Positions 1 through 6,822 of a DNA stretch of 30,045 bases are shown here, piece by piece. The stretch is from the NCBI GenBank assembly GCA_900547295.1, contig URGK01000028.1, positions 1 through 30,045 on the forward strand. The letters are read 5' to 3'. Origin of the DNA: an uncultured Eubacteriales bacterium (GTDB lineage: Bacteria > Bacillota > Clostridia > Peptostreptococcales > Anaerovoracaceae). The notes under the pieces are model-generated. The model did not search any database. It worked only from the letters and a program-made list of their open reading frames with translations, and had not been told where the DNA came from. The translations under genes were made by a program, and so were the position numbers. Every line of letters begins with the position of its first letter. The first letter of the stretch is position 1.

Positions 1-54
1 AGAGAAGGCGGAAGAACAGTAGGTTCAGGCGTTGTAACTGAGATTATCGAATAA
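1..54 (+). CDS. tuf: Elongation factor Tu, C-terminal end (partial)
   Basis: The window opens inside a gene in frame 1 that encodes 17 residues, REGGRTVGSGVVTEIIE, and then TAA. This is the near-invariant C-terminus of bacterial EF-Tu, the GTPase that delivers aminoacyl-tRNA to the ribosome. The rest of the gene is upstream of the window. An intrinsic terminator follows 17 bases after the stop, so tuf ends its transcription unit here. Confidence 0.93.
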   Translation, partial: REGGRTVGSGVVTEIIE

Positions 55-71
55 TATCATATCTATATATC

Positions 72-97
72 AAAAAGACCCTTTGGGGTCTTTTTGT
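72..97 (+). terminator. Intrinsic terminator of tuf
   Basis: A perfect 10-bp stem (72-81 with 86-95, AAAAAGACCC/GGGTCTTTTT) closes a TTTG loop, and the 3' arm ends in a run of five T. Confidence 0.93.
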
Positions 98-134
98 GTT
101 ATAATGTAGAAAATGCTGATTAGGAGATTAATCA
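97..134 (+). promoter_or_regulatory. Extended -10 promoter and leader hairpin for the LURP-like gene
   Basis: TGT-TATAAT (97-105) is an extended -10 element touching the end of the tuf terminator; no good -35 is seen. Transcription would start near 112. The first transcribed bases form a small hairpin, TGATTA (117-122) with TAATCA (129-134), whose loop is GGAGAT. The loop resembles a ribosome site but lies upstream of the real one (GGGAGG, 138-143). Confidence 0.5.
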
Positions 135-149
135 TAGGGAGGAAAAACT

Positions 150-644
150 ATGTACATATACCTTATAAACACACACGGCAAAGAATACGAAATATATAAC
201 CAGAAAAAAGACAGAATTAATTATGTCAGATCGGGAGTTCTCAAAAAGACTTTGTACAATGACAAAAAAGAGAAGGTTGCCGAGATTAAAACGCCTGTTT
301 TTGAAAAGCTGAGCCCTGTATATAAGATTAAAACAGATACAGGTGTCTGCAAGGTCAGGAGAACACGCAGAAACAGATATAAAATATCACCGTACAACTG
401 GAAGCTCAGAATTAAAAAAGGCAAGGGGATAATACACAGCGGGCGCAGCGTGCTTGCCGAAATATATAAAGAGCAGAATGATGAGTATGATGTATATATA
501 ATGGATATCAAAAAAGGCGCAGATACTGTGCTTATGGCAGGGATACTGACTGTCATTGCGGAGGATGAAATAAATAATGATTTAGTGAGCAATATATTAG
601 ATGGCACAGGTAATGTTTTAGATTTTCTGGATATATTTATATAA
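150..644 (+). CDS. LURP-one / Tubby C-like (YxjI-type) protein
   Basis: A 164-residue soluble protein with no signal peptide or membrane helix. It is built of short alternating beta-type segments containing repeated phrases such as VLKKTLYNDKKEKVAEIK and SPVYKIKTDTGVCKVRR. This pattern (mobile or side-chain-rich turns, then 'K..l.d..g.ev..I..K') resembles the LURP-one-related/Tubby C-terminal superfamily, which includes Bacillus YxjI. The molecular role of bacterial members is not well known. The start is fixed by GGGAGG seven bases upstream of ATG. The gene has its own promoter after tuf and no clear terminator; the hairpin block at 655-730 follows. Family assignment is by eye and moderate; it is certainly a plausible coding gene. 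Confidence 0.6.
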   Translation: MYIYLINTHGKEYEIYNQKKDRINYVRSGVLKKTLYNDKKEKVAEIKTPVFEKLSPVYKIKTDTGVCKVRRTRRNRYKISPYNWKLRIKKGKGIIHSGRSVLAEIYKEQNDEYDVYIMDIKKGADTVLMAGILTVIAEDEINNDLVSNILDGTGNVLDFLDIFI

Positions 645-654
645 GCAGCTCGAG

Positions 655-703
655 TGAAACGTAAATTTTAAAATGAAACGAAAAATGAGACGCAAATGAG
701 ACG
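655..703 (+). repeat. Four TGARACG iterons upstream of the AlbA_2 gene
   Basis: The heptamer TGAAACG or TGAGACG occurs at 655-661, 674-680, 686-692 and 697-703, all in the same orientation. The start-to-start spacing is 19, 12 and 11 bases, the last two close to one helical turn. The block lies directly upstream of a DNA-binding AlbA_2 family gene and looks like an operator array. Binding is inferred, not shown. Confidence 0.55.
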
Positions 704-730
704 TAAAAAAATACGTTGCATTTGCGTCTC
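687..730 (+). promoter_or_regulatory. Long imperfect hairpin before the AlbA_2 gene
   Basis: GAGACGCAAATG (687-698) is the exact reverse complement of 719-730. The stem continues inward through one mismatch and one G-T pair to ACGTA (701-705) with TACGT (712-716), closing an AAAAAA loop: 19 positions in all. No T-run follows, so it is not a normal terminator. It overlaps the iterons and lies 46 bases before the AlbA_2 start. Confidence 0.7.
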
Positions 731-776
731 GCTTATGATACGATTATTTAAAATATGTTGTATAAGAGGTGTTGTG

Positions 777-2024
777 ATGAAAGAGAACAGATATTTAGAG
801 TTCAAATCCGAAATAACAAATACATTTTTAAAAACTGTAAGCGCCTTTGCAAACTTTGGGGATGGCAGGATATTGTTTGGTGTAGGAGATAATGGCGACA
901 GTATAGGGTTTGCAGATCCTCAAAAGGTGTGTCTTGATATAGAGAACAAGATTAATGACAGTATATCACCCAAACCGGATTTTAACTTGAGTGTAAATGA
1001 TGATAATACCGTATGTCTTGAGGTAAGCAAGGGCAGATACACTCCATATTTATATAAAGGGAAAGCCTATAGGAGAAGCGACACGGCTACTATAGAAACC
1101 GATCAGGGAGAACTCAGAAAGCTTGCGATTGAAGGCGCCAATCTTTCTTTTGAAGAATTATCATATGGAAACAATCTTCTTACATTTGAAGCGCTGGAAA
1201 CAAAAATGAAGAAAACTATGGGAATTAAAGCGCTGTCCGAAGATGTTTTGCGTACATTAGGCTTTTTTACAGAAGACGGGGAATACAATAATGCTGCTGC
1301 CATATTTTCTGATGTAAATAATTTTTACGGTACAGACATTGCCCGTTTCGGTAATTCAATCAGTGAGATAATGGAGAGAGAAACAGTCAGCAGAGTTTCT
1401 GTATTGGAGCAGTATGATAAGGCTGTCTCATACTTTAAGAGATATTATCAGTATGAAGAAATATCAGGAATAGAAAGAAAAACTGTAGAACTTATTCCGG
1501 AAGCTGCTTATCGTGAAGCCGTTGCCAATGCATTAATACATCGTGAATGGGACATTAATTCGCATATACGAATTGCTATGTTTAAGGATAGAATTGAAAT
1601 AAATTCGCCGGGAGGACTTCCCAAGGGAATTACCAGAGGAGAATACCTGAGCGGCGGTATATCATATCTTAGAAACCCCATACTGGGAAATGTGTTTTTT
1701 AGAATGCACTATATAGAAATGTTTGGAACAGGAATAAGCCGTATTCTGGAACTGTATCGGGATGCCGCTGTTAAGCCGCAGTTTAATATTACAGAGAATG
1801 TTATAAGTGTAATTCTGCCTGTATTAAAAACCACCTATGATGTTACAGAAGATGAAGCAAAAATTATCAGTGTGCTTAAAGGAGCTTATCAGCTGTCAAG
1901 CAGTGAAATTTCCAAATCCTCAGGCTTCAGCAGAGCTAAAACCATCAGACTTCTGAATATGCTGACGGAAAAGAATTTTGTAAAATGCACAGGCAAAGGA
2001 AGAGGTACTAAGTATCAGTTGTAG
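777..2024 (+). CDS. AlbA_2 (Schlafen-type) and HATPase_c_4 domain regulator with C-terminal winged helix
   Basis: A 415-residue protein. Residues 1-110 match the AlbA_2/divergent-AAA-4 putative DNA-binding domain (E-F-K-SE near the start, then VSAFANFGDGRILFGVGDNG). The middle-to-late part has HATPase_c_4 features: AYREAVANALIHREW, then NSPGGLP, RNPILGNVFF and GTGISRIL. The last 50 residues look like a winged helix (SSSEISKSSGFSRAKTIRLL). Proteins of this architecture are called ATP-dependent or Schlafen-domain transcriptional regulators; targets are unknown. I chose ATG 777 because AGAGGT lies six bases before it. The open frame extends back to 696, but that would run through the hairpin. 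The adjacent iterons suggest self-regulation (inference). Confidence 0.82.
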   Translation: MKENRYLEFKSEITNTFLKTVSAFANFGDGRILFGVGDNGDSIGFADPQKVCLDIENKINDSISPKPDFNLSVNDDNTVCLEVSKGRYTPYLYKGKAYRRSDTATIETDQGELRKLAIEGANLSFEELSYGNNLLTFEALETKMKKTMGIKALSEDVLRTLGFFTEDGEYNNAAAIFSDVNNFYGTDIARFGNSISEIMERETVSRVSVLEQYDKAVSYFKRYYQYEEISGIERKTVELIPEAAYREAVANALIHREWDINSHIRIAMFKDRIEINSPGGLPKGITRGEYLSGGISYLRNPILGNVFFRMHYIEMFGTGISRILELYRDAAVKPQFNITENVISVILPVLKTTYDVTEDEAKIISVLKGAYQLSSSEISKSSGFSRAKTIRLLNMLTEKNFVKCTGKGRGTKYQL

Positions 2025-2066
2025 ACTATAAGGTATGAAGTGGCCGATTGAAAGAGAGATATTGCT

Positions 2067-2507
2067 ATGATTGAGAATATGATAAATGTATCAATATGCG
2101 GCAGGGACAAGCCGATACACTGGCACAACGACAATATGAACCTTTATTTTGTTCTTCGGGGAACAATGACGGGCATTGTTAACAACAGCCCCGCAAACCT
2201 TGAATCCGGCGACTTGTGGGTAATAAACAGAGAAGTGCCGTTTTATATAGAAAACTGTTCGGATGATTGCATCTATGTACAGCTGGGAATGAATATGCAG
2301 GCCTTTAATAAATATATACCGAATATATGGACTGTTTACTTTAAATGCGGATCCGAAGAAAATGATTTAAGCGAAGAAAAGCTTAAAGACGAGATACGCG
2401 CCCAGATATATAAGATAGTCACTCTTATGGACAAAAGCAGGTGGTCAATTCAGAACGAAAATGAAATTCTGTATGCCTGCATAGACATACTCAATAGTCT
2501 AAAATTT
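2067..2507 (+). pseudogene. AraC-type regulator, truncated to its cupin sensor domain
   Basis: About 147 residues encode an N-terminal AraC-family cupin: HWHNDNMNLYFVLRGTMTG, a second strand set with GDLWVINREVPFYIENC, then an amphipathic helix ending near DILNSLKFG. The two C-terminal AraC helix-turn-helix motifs that bind DNA are absent. The open frame continues to 2558, but its last residues (about ISNKTANEQW) fit the start of the adjoining ISAs1 transposase fragment rather than AraC. The gene has therefore been cut by an insertion or deletion linked to the IS. The exact junction, near 2480-2510, cannot be fixed by eye. A truncated protein could still be made. Confidence 0.62.
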
Positions 2508-2923
2508 GGGTTTGCCATGATATCAAACAAGACTGCAAATGAACAGTGGCAGGTATAGGGATAATAGATAAGACAGTGACAGAGAAGGTAAGCGGAAAAG
2601 CAGAGATAAAGAACAGCAGGACATATGTGATAACCAATCTGGAGGGTATAGATGCGGAAACGCTGCTGAAGATAAAAAGAAGTCACTGGAATATAGAGGC
2701 GCAGCACTGGGTACTGGATGTGCAACTTAAAGAGGACGGAAAAACAGCAAGGAAAGGGAATGCGGTGCCGACTGCAGCAACCCTTAGAAGATTCTGTCTT
2801 GCAGTAAGAAAACATGACAGTGAATATGCAGAGAAGCCTGTCAAGAGATTTTTTATGGCAAACAATCATGACATTGCAAGAATCGGAAAATTACTGTTTG
2901 AGAAAGAATACTGTGATATGTAA
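2508..2923 (+). pseudogene. ISAs1-family transposase, C-terminal remnant
   Basis: The translation from 2546 carries the ISAs1 (H-repeat) transposase C-terminal signature: RSHWNIEAQHWVLDV, then EDGKTARKGNA and TAATLRRFCLAV. It ends at TAA 2921-2923. Only about the last third of a normal ~370-residue transposase remains, and the catalytic N-terminal half is missing. The upstream frame reads NEQW and then breaks. One missing G near 2548-2549 would restore the family's W-AGI continuity, so a frameshift sits at that point. Function is lost. Confidence 0.8.
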
Positions 2924-2985
2924 GAATGATGTATATCATAGGGGAAACAGGTACAGTTATATGGCGTGACTTTGCGATTGCCGTA
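2921..2985 (+). repeat. ISAs1-like 3' end, copy 1
   Basis: These 65 bases match 19749-19813 with only a few differences. They begin at the transposase stop codon and end at TTTGCGATTGCCGTA, after which the two loci differ. They probably mark the 3' terminal region of one IS type present twice as remnants. Confidence 0.75.
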
Positions 2986-3013
2986 GTACTAACGACGGAA
3001 GACGGGGTTTATG

Positions 3014-3042
3014 TTGTGTTTGAATTTTAAGTATGATACAAT
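3014..3042 (+). promoter_or_regulatory. Promoter of the GGDEF gene
   Basis: TTGTGT (3014-3019), a 17-base spacer and TACAAT (3037-3042), with TGA directly before the -10. The expected start near 3049 leaves an 80-base leader before ATG 3130. Confidence 0.6.
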
Positions 3043-3129
3043 AACTGTACTACAGAATATGAAATGTCTCGAAGCAGTAAATGACAGAGCATCGTTTTTT
3101 GAAATAATTGCAGGTTAGGAGGGTATTCG

Positions 3130-4200
3130 ATGGACTATTATTTTCTGATTATTACAATTATAGATATTTTTGTTCTGGGAATAATGTGCGTCTTCGTAAG
3201 ACACAACGAAGCACTCATGCTGCGGCAAAGACGCTGTTTCATCGGTTCATTTATACTGATTATAGCTATTTCGGTTCTGGAACTGATATCTGATATTGTG
3301 AATAATGCTCCGATATCTTTCAGATGGATCAATATTGTTACAAACTATCTAGGCTTCGGATTGACACCGGCAGTTCCGATATGTCTTTCCTTCACTCTGG
3401 CAAAAAACAGGATAAACAAAAACATCATTATTACACAGCTTGTATATATGATGCTTCTGGGAATATCCGTTCCGTTTGATCTGGTTTTTTGCGTCAGTCA
3501 GGACAATCAGTATATGAGAGGTGAATATTTCTGGATATATATATCCGTTTATTTCATAAGTGTAATATACCTGCTAGTCTTAACTGTTAAGACTGTAAGC
3601 AAATACCAGCACAAAAGCAAAAACAGCATTTATCTGATTGTCGTATTTTTGCTGTTCTGTACGATGATACAGGTGATATTCCCTGCAATACATGTATCAT
3701 GGCTTTGTGTGACACTTTTGGCAATCCTGTATGTTGCATACTGCAATATTATATGGCAGCAGCTGGATGGTCTTACCGGACTGCTGAATCAGGCCAGTTT
3801 TCTGAACAAAACCAAGTCGCCGGATCACGATATGAGTCTGATTGTATTTGATATTGATGATTTTAAACAGGTAAATGATAATTACGGTCACTTAATGGGA
3901 GATGAGTGCCTCAAAGAAATAGCCGCCGGCATTAAAAAGGCGTATTCAGATGACGGTCTTTGCTACAGGTGTGGCGGAGATGAACTCTGTGTGCTGCTTA
4001 ATGCAGGCGCAGATATAGAAGCCTGTAACAAGACCTTTATAAATGAACTGGAAACCCGAAGAAAACAGCTTGACATACTGCCTTATGTTTCTTTTGGCTC
4101 TGCGGAGTTCAGTGTGGGTGATGATATAGACAAAGTTAAAGAACTTGCCGACAGAAATATGTATCGGATGAAAAAACAGCACAAAAATGCGAAAGCTTAA
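3130..4200 (+). CDS. Membrane-bound diguanylate cyclase (7-TM plus GGDEF)
   Basis: A 356-residue protein. Residues 1-209 hold about seven hydrophobic segments (near 2-22, 38-58, 67-90, 99-121, 133-155, 166-187 and 189-208), forming a sensor-like membrane module. A GGDEF domain follows (212-350), starting at DGLTGLLNQ. It has the metal-binding DIDDF (241-245) and the signature GGDEL (282-286). GGDEF enzymes join two GTP into c-di-GMP. Here the fifth signature residue is Leu rather than Phe, and the usual RxxD inhibitory site upstream is missing (Ser and Gly at those positions), so product inhibition is not expected. AGGAGGG lies before ATG 3130. The signal sensed cannot be read. Confidence 0.88.
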   Translation: MDYYFLIITIIDIFVLGIMCVFVRHNEALMLRQRRCFIGSFILIIAISVLELISDIVNNAPISFRWINIVTNYLGFGLTPAVPICLSFTLAKNRINKNIIITQLVYMMLLGISVPFDLVFCVSQDNQYMRGEYFWIYISVYFISVIYLLVLTVKTVSKYQHKSKNSIYLIVVFLLFCTMIQVIFPAIHVSWLCVTLLAILYVAYCNIIWQQLDGLTGLLNQASFLNKTKSPDHDMSLIVFDIDDFKQVNDNYGHLMGDECLKEIAAGIKKAYSDDGLCYRCGGDELCVLLNAGADIEACNKTFINELETRRKQLDILPYVSFGSAEFSVGDDIDKVKELADRNMYRMKKQHKNAKA

Positions 4201-4205
4201 CAAAT

Positions 4206-4240
4206 CGGAGAGGGTAAACGGTTGATGTTTTCCCTCTCCG
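4206..4240. terminator. Bidirectional hairpin between convergent genes
   Basis: CGGAGAGGGTAAAC (4206-4219) pairs with 4227-4240 (one mismatch, 7-base loop). It lies six bases after the GGDEF stop and 18 bases beyond the stop of the minus-strand dehydrogenase. There is no long T-run on either side, so termination strength is uncertain. Confidence 0.65.
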
Positions 4241-4257
4241 AAACGTTTCCGATATAT

Positions 4258-5166
4258 TCAGGCAAGTCTGTTTGTATCCCTATTCTTTAAATAGCTGTCA
4301 AGATTTCCGGCAGCGATATCTATAACTTTCTGTCTTGTTTCCTTTGGAGTCCATGCTACATGAGGTGTTACGAAGCATCTTGGGTGGCTTATGAGCGGAT
4401 TGTTTTCGGGCGGCTCTTTTTCGAGAACATCAAGCCCTGCGGCATAGAGTTTACCCGAATCAAGTGCTTTTAGCAGCGCAGTCTCATCTATCAGAGCGCC
4501 TCTTGCAGTGTTGATTATCACTGCACCGTCTTTCATTTGCGAGATAAATTCATCATTAATCATATGGTAATTGGCTGCTGTTGCAGGGCAGTGCAGAGAA
4601 ACTATATCCGATTTTACGGCAGCCTTTCTGTCACGGCTGTAGATATTGATTTTCATACCCAGAGCCTCCGCTATTTTAGCAACTCTTTTACCTATGTTGC
4701 CATATCCTATTATTCCTAGGCTCTTGCCGTCAAGCAGTGAAACAGGAGCCCATTCATAGCTGAAACCGACCTTTGAAAACCAGTGACCCTGCTTTGAAAG
4801 CTCGCTGTTTGTCGCAACGTGATTTGAAATTTCAAGTATCAGAGCTATTGCGTGCTGCGCTACCGCTTCTGTCGAATACGCGGGGGTGTAGTAGACGCTT
4901 ACCCCAAGCCTTTTAGCCGCTTCTATATCTATATTGTCATAGCCTGTCGCAAGCTCACCTACAAATTTAAGATTAGGGCAAGCTTTCATAACTTCTTCCG
5001 TTATATGATTTTTGCTGACAAATATTCCGTCTGCATCGCCTATGGTTTCTATTTCTGTGCCGGCTGGTGTGGTGCTGTGAACCGTAACCTTGCCATACTG
5101 TTTGAGTACGTCCCACGATAAATCTCCGGGGTTTATGCTGTATCCGTCAAGTATTACTATTTTCAT
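4258..5166 (-). CDS. D-2-hydroxyacid dehydrogenase (glycerate dehydrogenase-like), paralogue 2
   Basis: A 302-residue NAD-dependent D-isomer 2-hydroxyacid dehydrogenase. It has the Rossmann motif GYGNIG (154-159) and all three catalytic residues of the family: Arg222 in NTARG, Glu251 in EKEPP and His269 in TPHVAW. The likely reaction is reversible reduction of a 2-oxoacid such as hydroxypyruvate; the substrate is not readable. It overlaps the upstream paralogue by ATGA (start inside the previous stop), so the two are translated together. It is shorter than the usual 315-330 residues. Between YSRDR (176-180) and SDIVSLHCP (186 on) only five residues remain where homologues have about 20, so a strand/helix of the NAD domain is missing. 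No frameshift explains this. Confidence 0.88.
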   Translation of the reverse strand: MKIVILDGYSINPGDLSWDVLKQYGKVTVHSTTPAGTEIETIGDADGIFVSKNHITEEVMKACPNLKFVGELATGYDNIDIEAAKRLGVSVYYTPAYSTEAVAQHAIALILEISNHVATNSELSKQGHWFSKVGFSYEWAPVSLLDGKSLGIIGYGNIGKRVAKIAEALGMKINIYSRDRKAAVKSDIVSLHCPATAANYHMINDEFISQMKDGAVIINTARGALIDETALLKALDSGKLYAAGLDVLEKEPPENNPLISHPRCFVTPHVAWTPKETRQKVIDIAAGNLDSYLKNRDTNRLA

Positions 5167-6071
5167 ATTATCCTGTTGGTGTCCTTTCCGTTTATATAGT
5201 CTGATATATTCTTCGCCGCAATATCTATAACCTTCTGTCTTGTTTCAGGCGGTATCCACGCCGCATGAGGCGTGATGCAGCAGTTCTCAAGGTGCAGAAG
5301 CGGATTGTCTCTGACGGGTGGCTCCTGCTCCAGCACATCAAGTGCCGCATATGATATTTTACCTGATTTAAGTGCATTGGCAAGGGCAGCTTCATCTATG
5401 AGGGAGCCTCTTGCGGTATTTACTATTACTGCGCCGTCTTTCATCTGTGAGATAAACTCCTTATTAATCATATGGTAATTATCCGCTGTGGCAGGACAGT
5501 GGAGAGTGATTACATCAGATGAAACAGCAGATTCTCTGTCGCGGCTGTATATATTTATTTTCATTCCGAGGGCAGAAGCTATTTCGCCCACTTTTCTGCC
5601 TATATTGCCGTAGCCTATTATTCCAAGGCTTCTGCCTGCAAGAAGCATAGAGGGAGCGTCATCATAGGAAAATACACCGTCTGCAACCCAGAGTCCCTGC
5701 TTTGCCAGCGTGTTTTTCGCTCTGATGCGGCAGGCTGCTTCAAGCAGCAGCGCTATGGTGTGCTGTGCGACTGCTTCTGTGGAATAGCCGGGCGTATTGT
5801 AGACTGCAATACCCAGCTGTGAGGCTGTTTCAAGATCTATATTGTCATATCCTGTTGCAAGCTTGCCTATAAATTTGAGATTAGGGCAGGCTCTCATTAA
5901 ATCGCCGGAAAGCGATGTATTATCCGTAAATACGGCATCGGCATTTTTAATACAGCCGTATATGTTATCAGGTGTGTGCTCATATATTGTAACATCTCCG
6001 TACTGCTTCATAATATCCCATGATAAATCGCCGGGATTTGCATTGGAAGCGTCTAAAATAACTATTTTCAT
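5163..6071 (-). CDS. D-2-hydroxyacid dehydrogenase, paralogue 1
   Basis: 302 residues, clearly a duplicate of the downstream gene (shared MKIVILD start, NPGDLSWD, GYGNIG, NTARG, TPHAAW). The catalytic Arg, Glu (EQEPP) and His are all present. It has the same short link between YSRDR and SDVITLHCP, so the internal loss predates the duplication. I chose ATG 6071, with GGAG six bases upstream, over an in-frame TTG four codons earlier that overlaps that ribosome site. It is first of a two-gene operon driven by the minus-strand promoter at 6093-6123. The two enzymes may differ in substrate: their N-terminal halves diverge more than their NAD-binding halves. Confidence 0.88.
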   Translation of the reverse strand: MKIVILDASNANPGDLSWDIMKQYGDVTIYEHTPDNIYGCIKNADAVFTDNTSLSGDLMRACPNLKFIGKLATGYDNIDLETASQLGIAVYNTPGYSTEAVAQHTIALLLEAACRIRAKNTLAKQGLWVADGVFSYDDAPSMLLAGRSLGIIGYGNIGRKVGEIASALGMKINIYSRDRESAVSSDVITLHCPATADNYHMINKEFISQMKDGAVIVNTARGSLIDEAALANALKSGKISYAALDVLEQEPPVRDNPLLHLENCCITPHAAWIPPETRQKVIDIAAKNISDYINGKDTNRII

Positions 6072-6092
6072 ATCATTCTCCAAATCAGTTTA

Positions 6093-6123
6093 TATATACA
6101 TTCTAACTTATATAATTTGCCAA
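6093..6123 (-). promoter_or_regulatory. Promoter of the dehydrogenase pair
   Basis: On the minus strand TTGGCA (6123-6118) is followed after 19 bases by TATATA (6098-6093), or after 17 by TGTATA. Its -35 overlaps that of the divergent plus-strand promoter. Confidence 0.5.
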
Positions 6124-6146
6124 GTCCAGTCCGTTTGTGGTATAAT
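6117..6146 (+). promoter_or_regulatory. Promoter of the DUF6506-like gene
   Basis: TTGCCA (6117-6122), an 18-base spacer and TATAAT (6141-6146), with TGG directly before the -10 (extended -10). Transcription should start near 6153, leaving a 46-base leader with AGGAGG before ATG 6199. Confidence 0.75.
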
Positions 6147-6198
6147 TAATGTACCATTGACAAGATATAAATTAAACATTTAAATACAGGAGGATGTT

Positions 6199-6729
6199 AT
6201 GAAGTTTGCATTTATTTTAAATTTTGAAGGATTACACCCTGACAAGTATAATGTTTTATGCGATAAAGGGAACAACTATAATATGGTTTACGGTGTAAAC
6301 GATATGGAAGAGACAGAAGCGCTCGTAAAGAAGCTTGCTGCTGACGGCTATGAGCTTATCAATCTTTGCAGCGCATACGATGCCGATATGACTGCAAAGG
6401 TTGCAGAGGCAGGTATCAGAACATGCGCGGCAGACTATATGGAGTCAGAAGCTGCAAAGCTTGACAAGGTAGAGGACTTCTCGGAATACGGAGTTATCAT
6501 AGTAGACGCAGGTCTTGCTGAAACAGCAGCGTATGAACTTAAGGACCCTGCAGCAAATACTCACATCAGATTTATCAGGGACGTTGAGGGTGCATGCGAA
6601 GCAGCTAAGGGTCTTGTTGCAGACGGCGTTACATTTATCGAGCTGTGCAGCTGGTTTGACGCAGAAAAAACAAATGCAGTAATCAAGGCGATAGACTGTC
6701 AGGTTCCTGTAGGTTCCTGCGGACTGTAA
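6199..6729 (+). CDS. DUF6506-like protein, two tandem units
   Basis: A 176-residue soluble protein starting MKFAFILNFEGLHPDKYN. It resembles the DUF6506 family, whose members are usually about 100 residues and end in a phrase like 'IELCg.f......I......VPVG'. Two such units lie here: residues 1-80 with ELINLCSAYDADMTAKVAEA, and about 95-176 with FIELCSWFDAEKTNAVIKA and the terminal VPVGSCGL. The duplication is visible in the sequence; the biochemical role is unknown. AGGAGG lies five bases upstream. It is divergent from the dehydrogenase pair and followed by its own terminator, so it is probably monocistronic. Confidence 0.68.
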   Translation: MKFAFILNFEGLHPDKYNVLCDKGNNYNMVYGVNDMEETEALVKKLAADGYELINLCSAYDADMTAKVAEAGIRTCAADYMESEAAKLDKVEDFSEYGVIIVDAGLAETAAYELKDPAANTHIRFIRDVEGACEAAKGLVADGVTFIELCSWFDAEKTNAVIKAIDCQVPVGSCGL

Positions 6730-6749
6730 TACAAAGCCAGGAGCATATG

Positions 6750-6785
6750 CAGGCATAGCTTATATGCAAGCTATGCCTGTATTTT
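6750..6785 (+). terminator. Terminator after the DUF6506-like gene
   Basis: CAGGCATAGCT (6750-6760) pairs perfectly with AGCTATGCCTG (6769-6779) around an 8-base loop, followed by TATTTTG. Confidence 0.75.
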
Positions 6786-6822
6786 GTAGTAAGGAAATAC
6801 CATTGGGTAAGGGTGAATTAAT

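Noticed and set aside
696..776. Extended start of the AlbA_2 protein
   Set aside because: The extra 27 residues come from the hairpin/iteron block, are basic and cysteine-rich, and have no ribosome site; ATG 777 has one.
3011..3118. 35-residue ORF before the GGDEF gene, and its inner 19-residue version from 3059
   Set aside because: No ribosome site; the longer form overlaps the promoter at 3014-3042. Only the stop codon touching the GGDEF ribosome site hints at a leader peptide, which is too weak.
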